From Cymbidium sinense (lineage: Eukaryota; Streptophyta; Magnoliopsida; Asparagales; Orchidaceae): a DNA stretch of 64,000 bases. Positions 16,319 to 28,600 of this stretch are shown piece after piece. The stretch's first letter is position 1. Each line of letters begins with the position of its first letter. Below the pieces are notes generated by a model, which saw only the letters and a list, made by a program, of their open reading frames with translations, was not told where the DNA came from and made no database searches. The stretch is taken from contig CM038220.1 in the NCBI GenBank assembly GCA_021442155.1, positions 76,061,817 to 76,125,816 on the forward strand. Direction: 5' to 3'. Made by a program: the position numbers and the translations under genes.

Positions 16319-16479
16319 TTAAGGGGAATATCCCAAGCAACCAAACTCCTCCATGGACGATGACCGAAAATCAATGGTGGGTGGGCATCCAAGATTAGAA
16401 ATGGAGGAAACGAATTCTGCAGCAAGTAATGGCAGAGCCTGCTCCACAAAAGCAATTTGAGAAGCAACATTAGGGAAAG
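16319..16479 (-). pseudogene. Orphan terminal exon of an unrecognised gene
   Basis: On the minus strand an AG at 16480-16481 is followed by an open frame of 52 codons ending in TAA (16319-16321). The peptide begins FPNVASQIAFVEQALPLLAA and ends SSMEEFGCLGYSP. Codon use and composition look coding, unlike everything around it, and no long frame starts here. I do not recognise the protein. No upstream exon could be found in the next several hundred bases, which are AT-rich and then become a MULE. It may be the last exon of a gene disrupted by insertions, or a captured fragment. Confidence 0.35.
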
Positions 16480-16726
16480 CTAGCTATCATGATGCAGGAG
16501 GCTCTGAAAAAAATCTTTATCTAATTAAATATTGGAAGGATCGGTTTACAAATATGCATTAAGTGGGATTTCATTGTAAATTCCGAACAAGGCAGGGTGG
16601 CATGGAGAGGTGAAATAAAATGCTGAAGAGAAATAAGAAAACTAATCTAAATTCACTCAACAAAACTCCCTACGTGGAGAGCTCGTGTGAACTCATTTTG
16701 TAGACTAATTCATCCTCAATCCATAT

Positions 16727-17140
16727 AAGGGTGTACATTATTTGGTTTTAACCAAAAAAATCAAATCGAATCAAAATTTTTTGAGTAATTTGATTTGGTT
16801 TTGAACTTAATAATTTGAATTTTAGTTATAATTAATGAAAATTTTGGTTTTTGGTTTTTGGATCGATTTGTTAAATAAAATTTTGGATGGAACCAAATAA
16901 ACTAAAGTAATTATATGACGGTATTATTAATTTATATATTATAAGTTTATAATAAGAATTATAAATATAAACTACTATTGCTTATTCATCATATAATAAA
17001 ATATTATACAAATAATTTTTAAATGTAGTGAACTTCGGTTTATCCAAAACCAAACCAAAATAATCGCACCAAATTGTTATTCGATTTCTTTGATTTTATA
17101 TTTTATTTGGTCGGTTTGATTTAATATTTTTAGGAATCCA
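16727..17140. mobile_element. Possible hAT-like non-autonomous element
   Basis: The left side starts AGGGTGTACATTATTTGGTTT followed by a small palindrome (GGTTTTAACC). This resembles the CAGGGGTGTA-type ends of plant hAT elements, and GGTTTG/AAACCAAA-rich sequence recurs at the right (about 17035-17130). Exact ends and an 8-bp target duplication could not be fixed. Confidence 0.25.
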
Positions 17141-17160
17141 AAATTAATTAGTTTTAAAAA

Positions 17161-17247
17161 GGCAATTTTTTAAATTAAGTATGATTAGAAGCTTAATTAG
17201 GTAATTAAGTATTAATAAAAAAATTTAAGAATAGGTATACGCCAATT
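17161..17247 (+). repeat. Left TIR of the 17-21 kb MULE
   Basis: About 87 bp, inverted partner at 20790-20876. The outer end reads GGCAATTTTTTAAATTAAG, in keeping with plant MULE termini. Roughly 85% of positions match by eye. Confidence 0.8.
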
Positions 17248-17949
17248 GGCTGACCGCCACGCCACGTTGGTTCCGCATGGGCGCACCACATGAATTGTGA
17301 CCGCCACCACCAAATCGGCTTTAATGCCACGCCCACCAATCGACCGCTTCGGTTAATTTTTTTTTTAAGATGTGAAGTCACGCCTCGAGACCGGCTTCGT
17401 TATTTTTTTTTGTGATTTTTTCTAAATAAGTAACAAAGATCACGGTTTAGGTTTGAAATGGTTCGTGACCGCATCAAGTTGATAATAGTTTAATGGATGA
17501 CAATCATATGAAGTTAACCAATTCATTTCATAAATGAAAAAATAATAAGAAGTTCATTATGACATAACCAAATTTAATGTGTACATAACTCTCAAGTTTG
17601 TAATGAAACAGATAAATAAAATGTAGTACAGACATAAAAGTATACTGTCCTAAACCCTAAACCGTGTGACAATCTTTCCTCCTGTTGGAATCGCACTACC
17701 CTCAAGTCGGTCGTGCACGAGATGGACGATCACGCAGCTGATGGTGGCCCTAACATGGCTATGTCGCCGACGCCTATGGGCGGTGCTCGCCATATTGTTA
17801 GAAAAGAATCGCAAATATAATAGTATTAATATTGTAAAATCTAAGTAGTGCATTACAACCGAAAGAGATAAGCATTATCCTATTGGAAAATGTACCGATG
17901 TTAATATTATGAGGGCACGATGACAAGTGACTATGTTTGTACATGCTAC

Positions 17950-20100
17950 AAGTTACGCTACCTACATTTTCATCCATTGTGTTTTGAATCTATTCAGACG
18001 AGGTCGCCCGACCTTCTGGAAGTTAGTGGTCAAAACTACTAATCCATGCTCTACATCGAGAGATGGCCAATCGAACGATCCGGTAGAGTATGAAATTCAT
18101 TATGTATGTCGCCTTATACGTAGAGTGTAGTACTGTGACACACACTGAGATGGTTCAACTGTCTAAATCCCAATACAGCAATCACATGTGGTCATGGACA
18201 ATGATATATGATCGTTCTGCCACAATTACAATGACAGAGGCCATTATCTAGAAATCAACTCAATGATCCCGGACTGCAAAACCTCGCATCTCATGTGAGT
18301 TGATATTTACGTTCGGGAAATGCCTTGCCTCCCTTTCGAGTCGTAAAGGGGAGATCCTTTGAGTATAAATAGACAAGCTTCTTGTTGAGTAGAAGTGTAA
18401 CCGCTTTCATGAACAAGGCTACTAAGTTGTAATAGATAGTTAAAAGCGAATCGCCACGCGTGCTTCGTAACACCATTAAAACACTCATATGTATTCATCG
18501 ACATTGTCCCATAACGATACCACCATCGTGCACAAGGGACCATTTTGTGGTCATTCTACAAGCCAATTGTATGCTTCTTCGACATTTTAATATCTAACAT
18601 TAAACTTTAACAAATATCATGTGTTACCGCCATATACATCTTTTGGCATAGAAACTCAACATCACTAATCCCCAACCCGACGACCTTTTTAAAATTTTCA
18701 CGCAAATGAAAAACAATGTATGAGCGCTAAAAAATCTCTTTGCATCCACGTAATGCACCAAATGTTTATCGATATTATACATAAATCACGCTTGACACTA
18801 CGGCAACACATCATGCAAACACGAAGAACTATAACCATGAATCAACATTCTCGATTCCAAGAAAGAGGAAACAACCCATTATTGCCGATTCTTCGGTTTA
18901 ATAACATGATACTTGCCCAACAAAAAAGTATCGTTTCTAAGCTCAACACCGCAACAACTCCATCCCATTATTGAAGGTCCAAAGCCCAAAAAAGTCTCTA
19001 AAATATTGTAGTGGTAGATTGAATTCGTAGATCAGACGTAAAGTACTACAACCGATTCCATATAAAGACTGAGAGTCCTATAGGACTCTTCCTAGCTTCC
19101 GAATATTGCTTTTATTGTCTTACGCCTTGCATCCCATGCTTTCATATACGAAACTTTAATATTGAATTTCGACTCCATTCTACCTAATTTCTAGCTTTAG
19201 ATCAATCCGGTGCGATGTATGATGAAGTACGCTATGAATTTTGAACTACACTCGACCGATGCACTTATCGACACATCTATGATTTTCACCAACTTTGATA
19301 TTCTCCAAGCACCCCTAATCGCTTTCGCGCTATAATGCAAATGCCCAGACTTGGACTATCGATGTATACACATACAACCGTAGTTCTTCCGTTAGAGGTA
19401 ACTTTTGGAATTGAATATTATTTACTATGCACCACCCAACACAAGAAATTGCAAACTCCGCTTTACTTCATAAACACATACCTTCAACAAGGTCATTTGA
19501 ATTTCAATTTCATCTATTAAGTAGCGGATGGGCCCAAAGCAAACATTGTTGTCCCACTCCTCAGTAGTTTCACATCCATACTTGTTGTGGACAATATATG
19601 ACTCTCACAATATTATAAATGAGTATTTTTTAGACATGATTTATATTCTCAAGCATAGTTTAACCCGACCAATCATCACTAATATCCGCCGACTCACTAC
19701 TTGAGACTACTATAGTCCGATACTCATCTTCGATCAGATCACTCGGCATCATCCTAACGATAAGTTATCACAATCGCCATCATGAATTTTAACGATATAC
19801 ATATGGGAATCAACTCATCAAAGCGTGTTGTATCCCCTGAGGTGCTTAAGCGATGAAATTGTGTATGTGTTAGCGTATATCTACCGACTTACTACGGATC
19901 ACCGATGTGGATGCAATATAACATCTTCCACTTCGACATACAACACCAACATCCGACGAAGTTTCATCAAGTGTAACTTCGTAAAAAACGCCATCTTATA
20001 TAATCCGCTACCCACTGATAACCACTGTTAGAGTGACCGTGTGGCTCGATCAATGTTCTTCTCAATTGCTTTCACCCAAAGGGTGGACGTCAACCTTAAT
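17950..20100 (-). pseudogene. MuDR-type transposase, degenerate
   Basis: Minus-strand blocks in order: FWAFGPSI..GWSCC with FLLGKYH (18990-18880, the start of the DDE region), HCFSFACENFKKVVG-like (about 18720-18690), and KMYMA. Then come HDGGI/WYRYGTMSMNTYECFN (18543-18470), matching the YGHMTTNMSECFN block before the C-terminus, and a SWIM-type zinc finger CHCNCGRTIIYHCP-PHVIAV (about 18250-18170). The C-terminal block is GRPRLNRFKTQWMK (18010-17960). This order is that of MULE transposases. Frameshifts and stops separate the blocks, including a TGA inside the SWIM motif, so no protein is made. The N-terminal part (about 19000-20100) is too decayed to resolve. Confidence 0.75.
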
Positions 20101-20789
20101 CGAGCCTCCCACATAACTTGACCGAATTGCTCATCGATACTCTTCCAATAGAAAAGAATCTGAAACAAATTCTCTATTCATTCTTGCAAAACAAGTTATA
20201 TGAATAATGAAATATTAATCGACACCTTAATTAATACTACTTTTGGCTACTTAACACCTAAACCGCAACACCAACACAAACCTAAAAATCAAATCCCAAA
20301 TAAATGTCTAACCATACAACTCTAACCCCTAGCACACGTACTCTATTAATTTATAAATTGATAAAGAAAGTGATTTTTACAATAACGACGGAAGCGCTAA
20401 AAATATAGAATCCAAAGAAATTTTCTCAAACGAAATGGAGTCTTGCCGAAAGCTAATTTTCCAACCCGGTAAATGGGAGAGGGAAGTCACAAAACGTAAA
20501 AGCGTCGTCGAAAAAAAAGAAGTTTCATCGAATACCTGACAAGAGACGCCAAGGCTGGGACCGACGGCTGTCGGAAGTTCCGAAGGGGGGGGGGGAGGAC
20601 CGCTCGATGGGTTGAGTTTATCGAGTCTACGGGCGAAGGGAAGATTTCAAATAATCGATAACTAGATAGAGATGTCGATCGGCCGCTGAGCCCGGCCGAA
20701 TTTGGCGCTCAAAGTGAAGCTGTCATTTGGCGCCGCCTAATCACTCACGGCACACCACGTACGCCAAACTAACGGGCCATACCGCCACT

Positions 20790-20876
20790 AATTGGCATAT
20801 ATCTATTCTTAAATTTTTTTATTAATATTTAATTATCTAATTAAGATTCTAATGATACTTAGTTTAAAAAATTTAT
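20790..20876 (-). repeat. Right TIR of the 17-21 kb MULE
   Basis: Reverse complement reads AATTTTTTAAACTAAGTATC at the outer end and matches the left TIR inward to the CCAATT at 20790. The similarity then stops. Confidence 0.8.
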
Positions 20877-20880
20877 AATC

Positions 20881-22158
20881 CAATCCATCCAAATCAATCA
20901 AACGCACACTCCTAAATCCATATGCTTCTGGCTTGTTCCGGTGCGCTAAGCTCTTGCAGATGTTCAATAATAGGCTTGCGGATTTTGGCCCATACCTCTC
21001 AACCCGCCTTGGGCTGCGTTTTGGGCGGCAGTTGCAGTGCAATGTGAAATGCACTACCAGTGTATTTGAGAAACTGAGTTTTGATTACGTTTTAAAAAAT
21101 TTGCAGTGAAAAACTATTTTTCAACCGGACTTAGGACTTATTTGGAAGAACTTTTCCTGCTTTATATTTTGAAAACACTACTACGAATGTCTAAAGTATG
21201 TTTGATTTTACCAATTTTAAAAGTATTTTTAATAAGACATTATTTCTCTTTTTTACTAGACTGTCATTTTGATATAGCTTTTTAACACAACTTATTCAAA
21301 AATATTTTTTAAATTAAATTTTGCAAAATCGAAAACCCACCAAATGGGCCATTAATAGAGTGCAGTGATTACTCAAAAGCTGCGACTTACTTTTTTTTTT
21401 TATTTTTTTAAAAAAAATTATAATACCTATTATAATTTTTTAGATAGTATTTTTTTTTTGTATTATTGTATTTTGATATAATTGACACTTCCCTAAAATG
21501 TGTCATACTATTTTGAACATCACTGAAACCATCCAAGCAACGTCATACTAGTGTGTTTGAAACACTGACAAATATAAAGATGAGCTTTTTTGTAAGAAAT
21601 CAAAACAAATAAATTCTCAATGATGAGTTATAAATGAATTACACATGAATTGAGTTCAGATTGCTTTGATCATCATTGAAGCCTACCATAAAAATGTCTT
21701 CCACAATCGATCAAATCAACGAGAATAAAAATGGCAGGTTATGAACGAAAATTATATGAATCAGAGTAATTTCGACTGATGCCCAAAATTATCCAAAATT
21801 CGCCCGTTCTTAAAATAAAGTGTATTGATACATCTGAGATGTTGAAATCCTCTAAAGAGATCTTCTGACAATTTGATTTAACATGAAGCGAATCACAGAC
21901 TATGGAATTAAAGTTCTACAAAACTGAATCAAAACTATTATGATCAATGACATAGATTTTGATGTATGTGAAGCGATGAGATATTGAGTAATTATTGATG
22001 TCAAAGTTACTCAAATAACCTTTGATCACAAAATGAATAGCTTCGACAAATTTGAGAGTCCAACTCACTTAAAATTGACATCTAATTTGCCTAAATAGTT
22101 GAACGAATGCGACACTAGAACTTTTATGAGATGAAAATGTTGCAAATTTATAAACAAG

Positions 22159-22162
<4 letters not shown>
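20881..22162. other. Spacer, no gene seen
   Basis: Mixed AT-rich sequence. A 73-codon minus frame at 20833-21054 starts in the MULE TIR and has no family motif. Nothing else could be supported. Confidence 0.45.

Positions 22163-22217
<55 letters not shown>
22163..22217. repeat. (TA)n microsatellite
   Basis: About 55 bp of TA dinucleotide. Confidence 0.95.
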
Positions 22218-22221
<4 letters not shown>

Positions 22222-22478
22222 TTGAACTCAGATTTAAATATTCTTTTATTTATGTTAACTAATAATTAAATAAAATTTCAATCCAAAATTAAATCTCCCC
22301 TCTGTAATCCTTTCACGTTGTACCACCACTCCTTTGATTCCCTAGTTCTCGTCCTATTCTCCGTGCTAAAAGACAAAAAAAATAATAATAATCATAATAA
22401 TAATAATATCCTAGTTTCTATTAACTCATATTCCTCTCTACATAAGGAAAGAATTTTCTCTCCCATATTGTGCTCAAC

Positions 22479-22670
22479 TAGGACTGTCAAAAAAGTTCTT
22501 GTTTAACAACTAGATTCTTTATTAAGTAATTTCCGTTCGTTCGTTAACTAAATGAAATAACATAAGAATATTTTAAGTTTCGATTTATAAAGCGAGCCAA
22601 ATATGAATAATCTTTTGTTGTGTGTTGGCTCGATTTAAAAATAAAAAATTATATTATATTATATAAATAT

Positions 22671-22760
<90 letters not shown>

Positions 22761-23020
22761 TGTAAAGCATGACTTAGCGATTAAAGTTTTTGTTATGCAA
22801 AAGATTAGCCAAAGTTCAAATCCTCAATCTTACATATTTTTCGGATTATTGCATTTGGACCATTTCGAATACAGCCGAACATGAACAAAATAATTTTTAA
22901 ATGAACCAAACACGAATAGTGAAATTTCGAGCCATTCCGAATACGAACAAAACAATTTTTAAATGAGTCTAACACGAATTAGGATTCTACTTGTTCAAGG
23001 TTGACTCGTTTACACCCCTG
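22479..23020. mobile_element. hAT-like non-autonomous element
   Basis: The right end reads ..GACTCGTTTACACCCCTG, the reverse of the CAGGGGTGTAAACGAG end common in plant hAT elements. The left end at 22479 reads TAGGACTGTCAAAAAAGTTC, a decayed inverted match. Flanking octamers TGCTCAAC (22471-22478) and CGCTGGAC (23021-23028) agree at 5 of 8 positions, compatible with an eroded 8-bp duplication. An (AC)n(AT)n tract (22673-22759) lies inside. No transposase. Confidence 0.45.
22673..22759. repeat. (AC)n(AT)n compound microsatellite
   Basis: About 28 bp of AC followed by about 58 bp of AT, within the hAT-like element. Confidence 0.95.
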
Positions 23021-23254
23021 CGCTGGACCTCGTCTCCATCCCGATCCCTTTTTTTTTCGGCCTTTCCTTCCCATCATCTCCACCATTTTGCTAGCCACCT
23101 TCGCCCATAGCATCTGTTTCCCTCAAGCCGCTCGATCTTATAGCTTTCTCCGACTATCCTTCATTGTCTTTGACTCTCGTGTCTCGACCTCCTAGCCTCA
23201 ACTATAAGCCTTGCAAACTTATTTGCTCCTCATATCTCGATAATGACTTCGGTT

Positions 23255-24385
23255 CTGCAGTACAAGGATTGGTTTGATCCGCCAATTAAACTCGATTTAC
23301 TTATTTGACTCACTGAGTCGCTCCTTCTGGGGGATATGAACCCGGCTGAATTGAATTGCTACAGTGGTCCTATCGGGTGATAGAAGGACCGTTGGATGTA
23401 GCTTCTTTAGTTGGATGCTAACCTCGATCGACTCGAAAGTGTAACTGGAACCGCTTGGATAATATCGTCCTCCCTTAGATGTGTTATTTGATCAAGCGGT
23501 TCTTGATGCTTCTAATGGCATTAGTGGATTCCAGATGTTGCCTTCGGCGCGGCTTGATCCTGGATTGAATCTGAGCCTTTGATTGAGATTTGCGCGGCTG
23601 TTTCTTGGTCATTGGATGAATCTTTGAGATAACCTAACCTTATACTTTGCTTTGTTTTCGTTTGTTCTCGACAGTTCGAGCCGTCGAGGAGCTCCAGAGA
23701 AGAATTAGTGGGAGACGGAGGAGAATGAGGTTACCCAGATGGAAGGCGGTGGTTTCCCAGGAAACCCTAGAAGAACATGAGCAGGAGGAAGAGCGGGAGG
23801 AGACCAAGAAGATAAGTTCTTCAGATTTCTTTTCCCCTCTGTTGGCTTTTGATCTCTATTTATACTTTTTCTCTCCTATGGTTCGACCGTTGAGTTTACT
23901 AAGTGGTCCACGGTTCTTTAACTTTCTGATTTGATATTATTCTTGATGTGGCCACTGCTTTCTTGATGACTTGTTTCTTGATCTCGGCTCATGTTGTAGT
24001 ATGTTTATTAAGTCAGGCTTTTGTTGAAGTATCTTGATTATGCTTCCCGAGGGCCTTAATGCTTATCGGTGTGTTTCTACCGATAATGCTATCCTTTACG
24101 TGGTCCCGTCTCCTGCTAAGCATTGGTCACTGTGAAAATTGTTAATAACACTGTAATATGAATGTTGTCTTTACTGTGGCTGTATTCTGTAATTAATATG
24201 TTCAGTTGAATGTAATAATCTCTGTTGTTGCTGTAACAGTCCCTCCTTTAAATGTTCTAAGTCTTCTTGTTATTATAATGTTTGTTAATTTGGCTAAAAA
24301 CTGTGTCTGAAGGAGTCCTTCATGTGTTGTGAAGTCCTTAATTAGTCGCTTTCTCTTTTGCTTCGATATTACCGGGAATAAAGAT
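23255..24385 (-). mobile_element. LTR-like flank (3' side) of a minus-strand Ty3/gypsy remnant
   Basis: On the minus strand the internal region ends with a reading TLRARSSVRS near a CCTTGAGGGCAAGGTCGAG motif (24400-24420), which resembles the LEDKV-type end of gypsy pol. The LTR-like stretch follows. It holds a TATA-like AGTATAAATAGAG on the minus strand (about 23858-23870) and ends in GCGGATCAAACCAA (near 23267-23280). The same word occurs at the inner end of the right-hand flank (25795-25808). The two flanks differ strongly elsewhere, so they may come from different insertions. Confidence 0.4.
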
Positions 24386-25786
24386 TCATATCATTACTCC
24401 TCACACTCGACCTTGCCCTCAAGGTCACTATAAGACCGCCTTTCTCGATTCTCAATTCATATCTTAAGATCCTCACTTTATAGAAATCCTTTCCCCTGAA
24501 CTTCTCTGTATTACCTTTGTAATGTATTGTTGACTGTCTTCTTTGGGAATTCTTTGTAGCCATTTATTTGATATTGGGAAGCTTGTTGTACCTCCATCTT
24601 TGCTTATAATTCTGGCATTTCTTATTTGCACTATGTCTGATGGGCTTTATAGAATTGGCTATATCTGAATTATACTTCTAGGCTAATTCAATGGTCAGAA
24701 TTATTCCAAACTATTTAGACTATTCTATAATTAGACAATTATATGTCCTCTGTCTTAACCTAGATTGAATGGCTGATATTTGAAGCTTGGTGTTAATATT
24801 TCTTCTTGTACCCATTGGTTGTCGGGCTGATTATCATGTTGCAGTTGATATTGTCTATCATCACGACTGCTATTAATGCAAATAACTTGGACCAGATATG
24901 CCCTCTATGGTACTTCTCATCACAAAGCATAAGCCTCTTCTTTTTTGTTCTATTTGAGTTCTTAAATTCAATGGATATTCTTTGTTAGGTTATGTGTTGA
25001 GTGGCATTTGTGGGACAGTAGGAAAGCATTCGATATTTTACTTCATCTGTGTGTCGATTGCTATTTCTATGCATTTCTGTTTTTCATTAATCCTTCCATT
25101 AGCTTGGCTAATTGAAATGCTCAGAGAAGGAAGAAGGTCAGGGCTCTTACTTCCCTTTTAATTGGTCTAAGCCACGATTCAAAGCGACTTTGTAGCAATT
25201 CATGTGGAATGTCCAAATTTGGTTAGCTAGGTCTTCAAATTCATTATAAAATGTTACTTTTGTCTGTTAAAGCTTAGCTAGTTCTCCTCTTAAATCTCAG
25301 AGGGGGCCAAATCTTTGCATAATTTATTCTTTGAGCTGGCAAGAATACAATTGTTTATTTATTTGCATCCATTGATATACCAGCGAGGTCCATCCATGTA
25401 TATTGAGGATATTAAAATTGATCCTCGAGGAGTTATAATTTAAAAAAGCTCGCTTTAAAGAGCCATCCTCAGGGTCTTCTCCATTAAATCGGGCATATCT
25501 ATTTTAAGAGGTATTGACATGGGTGTGTTTGTATGTGGTCTGTTTGGAGAATAGGAGAATGGGATGCATCACATACCTGAATTTGAGATTATTTTTCCAA
25601 TCTGTTTTCTATGACAGTCAATCTTTTTGATATTTCAATCAATACCATAGTGACTGAGGTCATTTGCTCTTCTGTTTTGTTTAATATGGTAAAACATTCT
25701 TCTAATATTTTTGATATGTTTCTTGTTCCTTCTGCCATTTTCTGAGTGTTGTAGTCAACAAGAGCACCAATGATATGAACCTAATT
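24386..25786 (-). mobile_element. Internal region of Ty3/gypsy remnant, pol mostly deleted
   Basis: Between the LTR-like flanks only gag (25738 to about 25080) and a short tail are recognisable. About 3 kb expected for protease, RT, RNase H and integrase is absent. A primer-site-like TTCATATCATTGGTGCTC lies at 25760-25780 on the minus strand, just upstream of gag, where a gypsy element would have it. Confidence 0.55.
25080..25738 (-). pseudogene. Ty3/gypsy gag, frameshifted
   Basis: The start codon at 25736-25738 opens MAEGTRNISKILEECFTILN, a coiled-coil-like N-terminus. After a frame change come KIDMPDFNGEDPEDG (near 25490-25450), INFNILNIHGWTSLVYQWMQ, QRFGPL, LAKLxQTKVTFYNEFEDLAN, and GLDQLKGK.EP. 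These are the ordered blocks of the gypsy capsid domain (FxGEDP, WxQWMxxN, RFGPS, L.KL.Q.G.V..Y..FE.L, E.RxxV). Gag forms the virus-like particle of the retrotransposon. Stops make it non-functional. Confidence 0.7.
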
Positions 25787-26704
25787 CCTTGAGTTGGTTT
25801 GATCCGCTTATTTTGAGTTCTGCTTGTGAGTTGACTCGTTAGTATTGGAACCCGATTGAGTTACAAATAAGCTGGGAAAATAGCTCGGATGTGTTCTGAG
25901 CCATTGGATACAGCGTGTTTTGTACTAGACTCATATCTTTCTTCTTCGGGCTTCCTTTCTCACAAATGATGAAAATCGAGAGGCAACTCTATCATCACAT
26001 ACGTTACTCTCAGCTTCCCTTCCTATCTTATGCTCTCTTATTTCTTGTTGACATGAGTCTAGAGCTCTACATATAGCATCCTTTTCTGCTCGCCAAAAGC
26101 TGCAAGCTCCAAGCCTACCAAGCTTCTTCATTGAGTTCTAGCCATTGCCGTCAAAACCTCCGACTGATCTTTCTTTTCGAGCGAGTCTCGACTATCTCCC
26201 TGCTACTCTTCCGCGCCCCCCTCTGATTGGAGTTCCAACTCTCTTAGGCTGCAGCAACCTAACCACATATCTTCTTCTCTCGGTTTTATCGTACATATAT
26301 TCCCGCCTCTTTATTCACGAGACCCACTGCGTTCCTCATCATGTCAAGCTTCAGCTAATCCCATCTCTAGTGTCGAGCTCGCAACAGTATTTTTCCTTAT
26401 TCAGTTTTTTGCAACCGAGAGACAACTCCATTATCAGGCAGATTCTTCTCGACATTCCCTTTCACCACGTTCAAGTTCACCGACTAGTCTCCTCTCGACA
26501 ACCACTCTACAAAGAACCCTCTCATTTTATTAAGAACTGCGAGCTTTCATCTCATTCCAAGAGGAAACCATTCAGCAATTTCATTTGCAATAAAGCAACA
26601 ACTTCATCTTATTACACTACACAAATTCCTCTAAGCTGAGCTTTCTCACCTTTTCACAATGCTTCCAATAATACTATCATACCTCGACTATTCGAGGGTG
26701 CTAC
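25787..26704 (-). mobile_element. Probable 5' LTR of the minus-strand gypsy remnant
   Basis: The minus strand from 26704 begins TGTAGCACCCTCGAATAGTC, a typical gypsy LTR start, and runs about 0.9 kb to the primer-site region beside gag. The open frame of 164 codons on the plus strand (26145-26639) has no family motif and sits inside this stretch, so I treat it as chance. Confidence 0.45.
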
Positions 26705-28381
26705 AAAAAAATTTCAACCCTTTTCTTATTTCTTCCACCCAAAACTACATGTAAACTCTCAAACATTATTCATCTCTAAAGTCCTTCAAGCATTTCTCCA
26801 AATTAATAAATTATCAAGATCAATTAATCATCGTCACTGCTTATTGTAAATATATAAGAAAAAATGAATGTGTAGAAATTGCATATATATTTACTTTTAT
26901 ACATGTGATTGAAGACCTCACGCCATCATGACGCTGATATATCAAAATCTCGACGTTTACCAATCGTGACAGTAAAAATAGTTCCAATGTAGCCCTCTAT
27001 ATGGGACTATAAAAATAAAAGCAACCAAAATTTCATTGGACCTTGGATTATAACAATATTTATTCAAGACTTAAAAAGAATAACTAAATGATTCAAAATA
27101 ATAATAAATCCAATATAAAATAAGATGACAGCAAAGTGAAAGATACAAATAAAAAAATCTTTGTGAATTTGTATATTCATAAAGCTGACAAAATTTGACT
27201 TTTGATTTCAAATTTATAAAGAATCAGAACTTGTGGTGATTGAGCATAAGTAGATTAAATAGCTCATTTAAAAGCTATAATTAGATGAAGCACTCACTTA
27301 CAAGGATGAACTAAATTAAGTGAGCATTTCATTTATATCATATCTTATCATATATTATCCAGTCAAATACAAGCATGACATAGAGATCTATACAAAAGCT
27401 ATAAAGAGTTTGCATTAAGTTAATTGGAAGGCTAATTCTCAAATATAAACAATTCAATTTAGATTCTAAAGAAAACCTATTCAAAAAAATTAATTGCTTG
27501 CGCGTGACCAAAAGCATCGCTAATAGCTAGTTAAAAGCACTAACAATAGCCTTTTTATTGAACATGAAAATCATGATGATAATAAAAAGCTATCATCCTT
27601 ATAGATTTAACAATCACTGAGTTCTAGTGAAACTCATAAGGGACAAGATAGCTTGCTAATAAGTACAAATACAATACACTGAATAATTGGAATGTGTTGT
27701 AGCTTATAATGAATAAATTGAATGAAAATTGAAAGGATCAAAATAGGCTTATGAAGATGTGAATGGCTTGTCAAAGAATTTGAATAGCGAACTCGATGTT
27801 CACCTATAAATACAAGAAAAACTTATACTGAACTTAATGTTCACTTACAGGTTGAAAGAAGAATTATAATAAATTTAATCGTTTGTTAACAAACATGAAT
27901 AAAGACCTTTGGTGAACCCGAATAACTTTTTGACCAGCATAAGAAGGGTTTTTCAATGAACAAGTGAGTTATGCTTTGACTAGCATGAACAAGTTAAAAG
28001 AGTTGAAGTAACTTAAGTGAATCTCATAAAATTTGATTGTTCAATAATAAGCATGAGCCAACTATTCAAGTTTAGAGATTTAATAAATAAATTTAATGCA
28101 AGCAAAGATACAACAGTTTTAGTGCAAATATAAACCTGATTCTGCTTTACATTTGCCACCAAACCCATAATACTCAAGTGCAAGTAAGCAAAAGGCATAA
28201 TTTAAAATTTTAAAATAATTCGCTACCAAATCAGCAACTCTTCATACAAATAAATAGAAGGCGATATTAAATTAAATTCTGCATGAATTATGGAGCTTCC
28301 TTCAATCCAAAGAAAATTTTCATTATAATTATGATTTTCAAAATTACTAATTTCATTAATTGGATGAAATTATATAAGTTA
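26705..28381. other. AT-rich spacer, no gene seen
   Basis: A/T-rich sequence of repetitive style with words such as AAGTGAG, GCATGA and TTCAAGTTTA. It resembles the 38.0-38.8 kb stretch that also precedes a Tat-LTR unit, so it may be the outer part of another old LTR or internal region. No coding motif. Confidence 0.35.
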
Positions 28382-28600
28382 AAAATACATGAATATGCTC
28401 GGATATAGCGATTTAGAATGCAAATTTTAATATCTAAAAAGGCTGTGCAGGCTAAGTTGGGATTAAATAAAAATATAAAATTAATCTCATAATTTAGAAA
28501 TAAAATTATCTAAATTATTAAATACTGCATGGGCGACACCATGTTGAATGTTTAAATTGTGTGTCTCATGATCTGGTTAAAACCAGATTCTTCCAATGTG
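28382..28600 (+). repeat. Single copy of the ~190-bp Tat-LTR unit
   Basis: Contains AATACATGAATATGCTCGGATATAG, GATTTAGAATGCAAATTTTAATATCT and AAAAAGGCTGTGCAGGCTAA. All are shared with the tandem units at 38817-39580. Only one unit is present here and the LTR body that follows elsewhere is missing. Confidence 0.55.

Larger units (their letters stand above)
17161..20880 (-). mobile_element. Mutator-like element (MULE) with long TIRs and transposase remains
   Basis: The two ends are inverted copies over about 87 bp: 17161-17247 against 20790-20876. Shared words include AAGTATxATTAGAAxCTTAATTAG, AATTAAxTATTAATAAAAAAA and TTTAAGAATAG. Between them the minus strand carries pieces of a MuDR-type transposase. 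The element is about 3.7 kb, a normal size for an autonomous MULE. The interior is richer in CG than the surrounding AT-rich DNA. A 9-bp target duplication is not evident, probably because the flanks have changed. Confidence 0.8.

Noticed and set aside
20833..21054. 73-codon minus frame
   Set aside because: Begins in the MULE TIR and adjoining spacer; no motif.
23647..23934. 95-codon plus frame with an Arg/Glu-rich centre
   Set aside because: Lies across the LTR-like promoter region with no recognised domain. Probably chance.
26145..26639. 164-codon plus-strand frame
   Set aside because: Ser/Leu/Pro-rich without a domain, and it sits inside the probable LTR of the minus-strand gypsy remnant.
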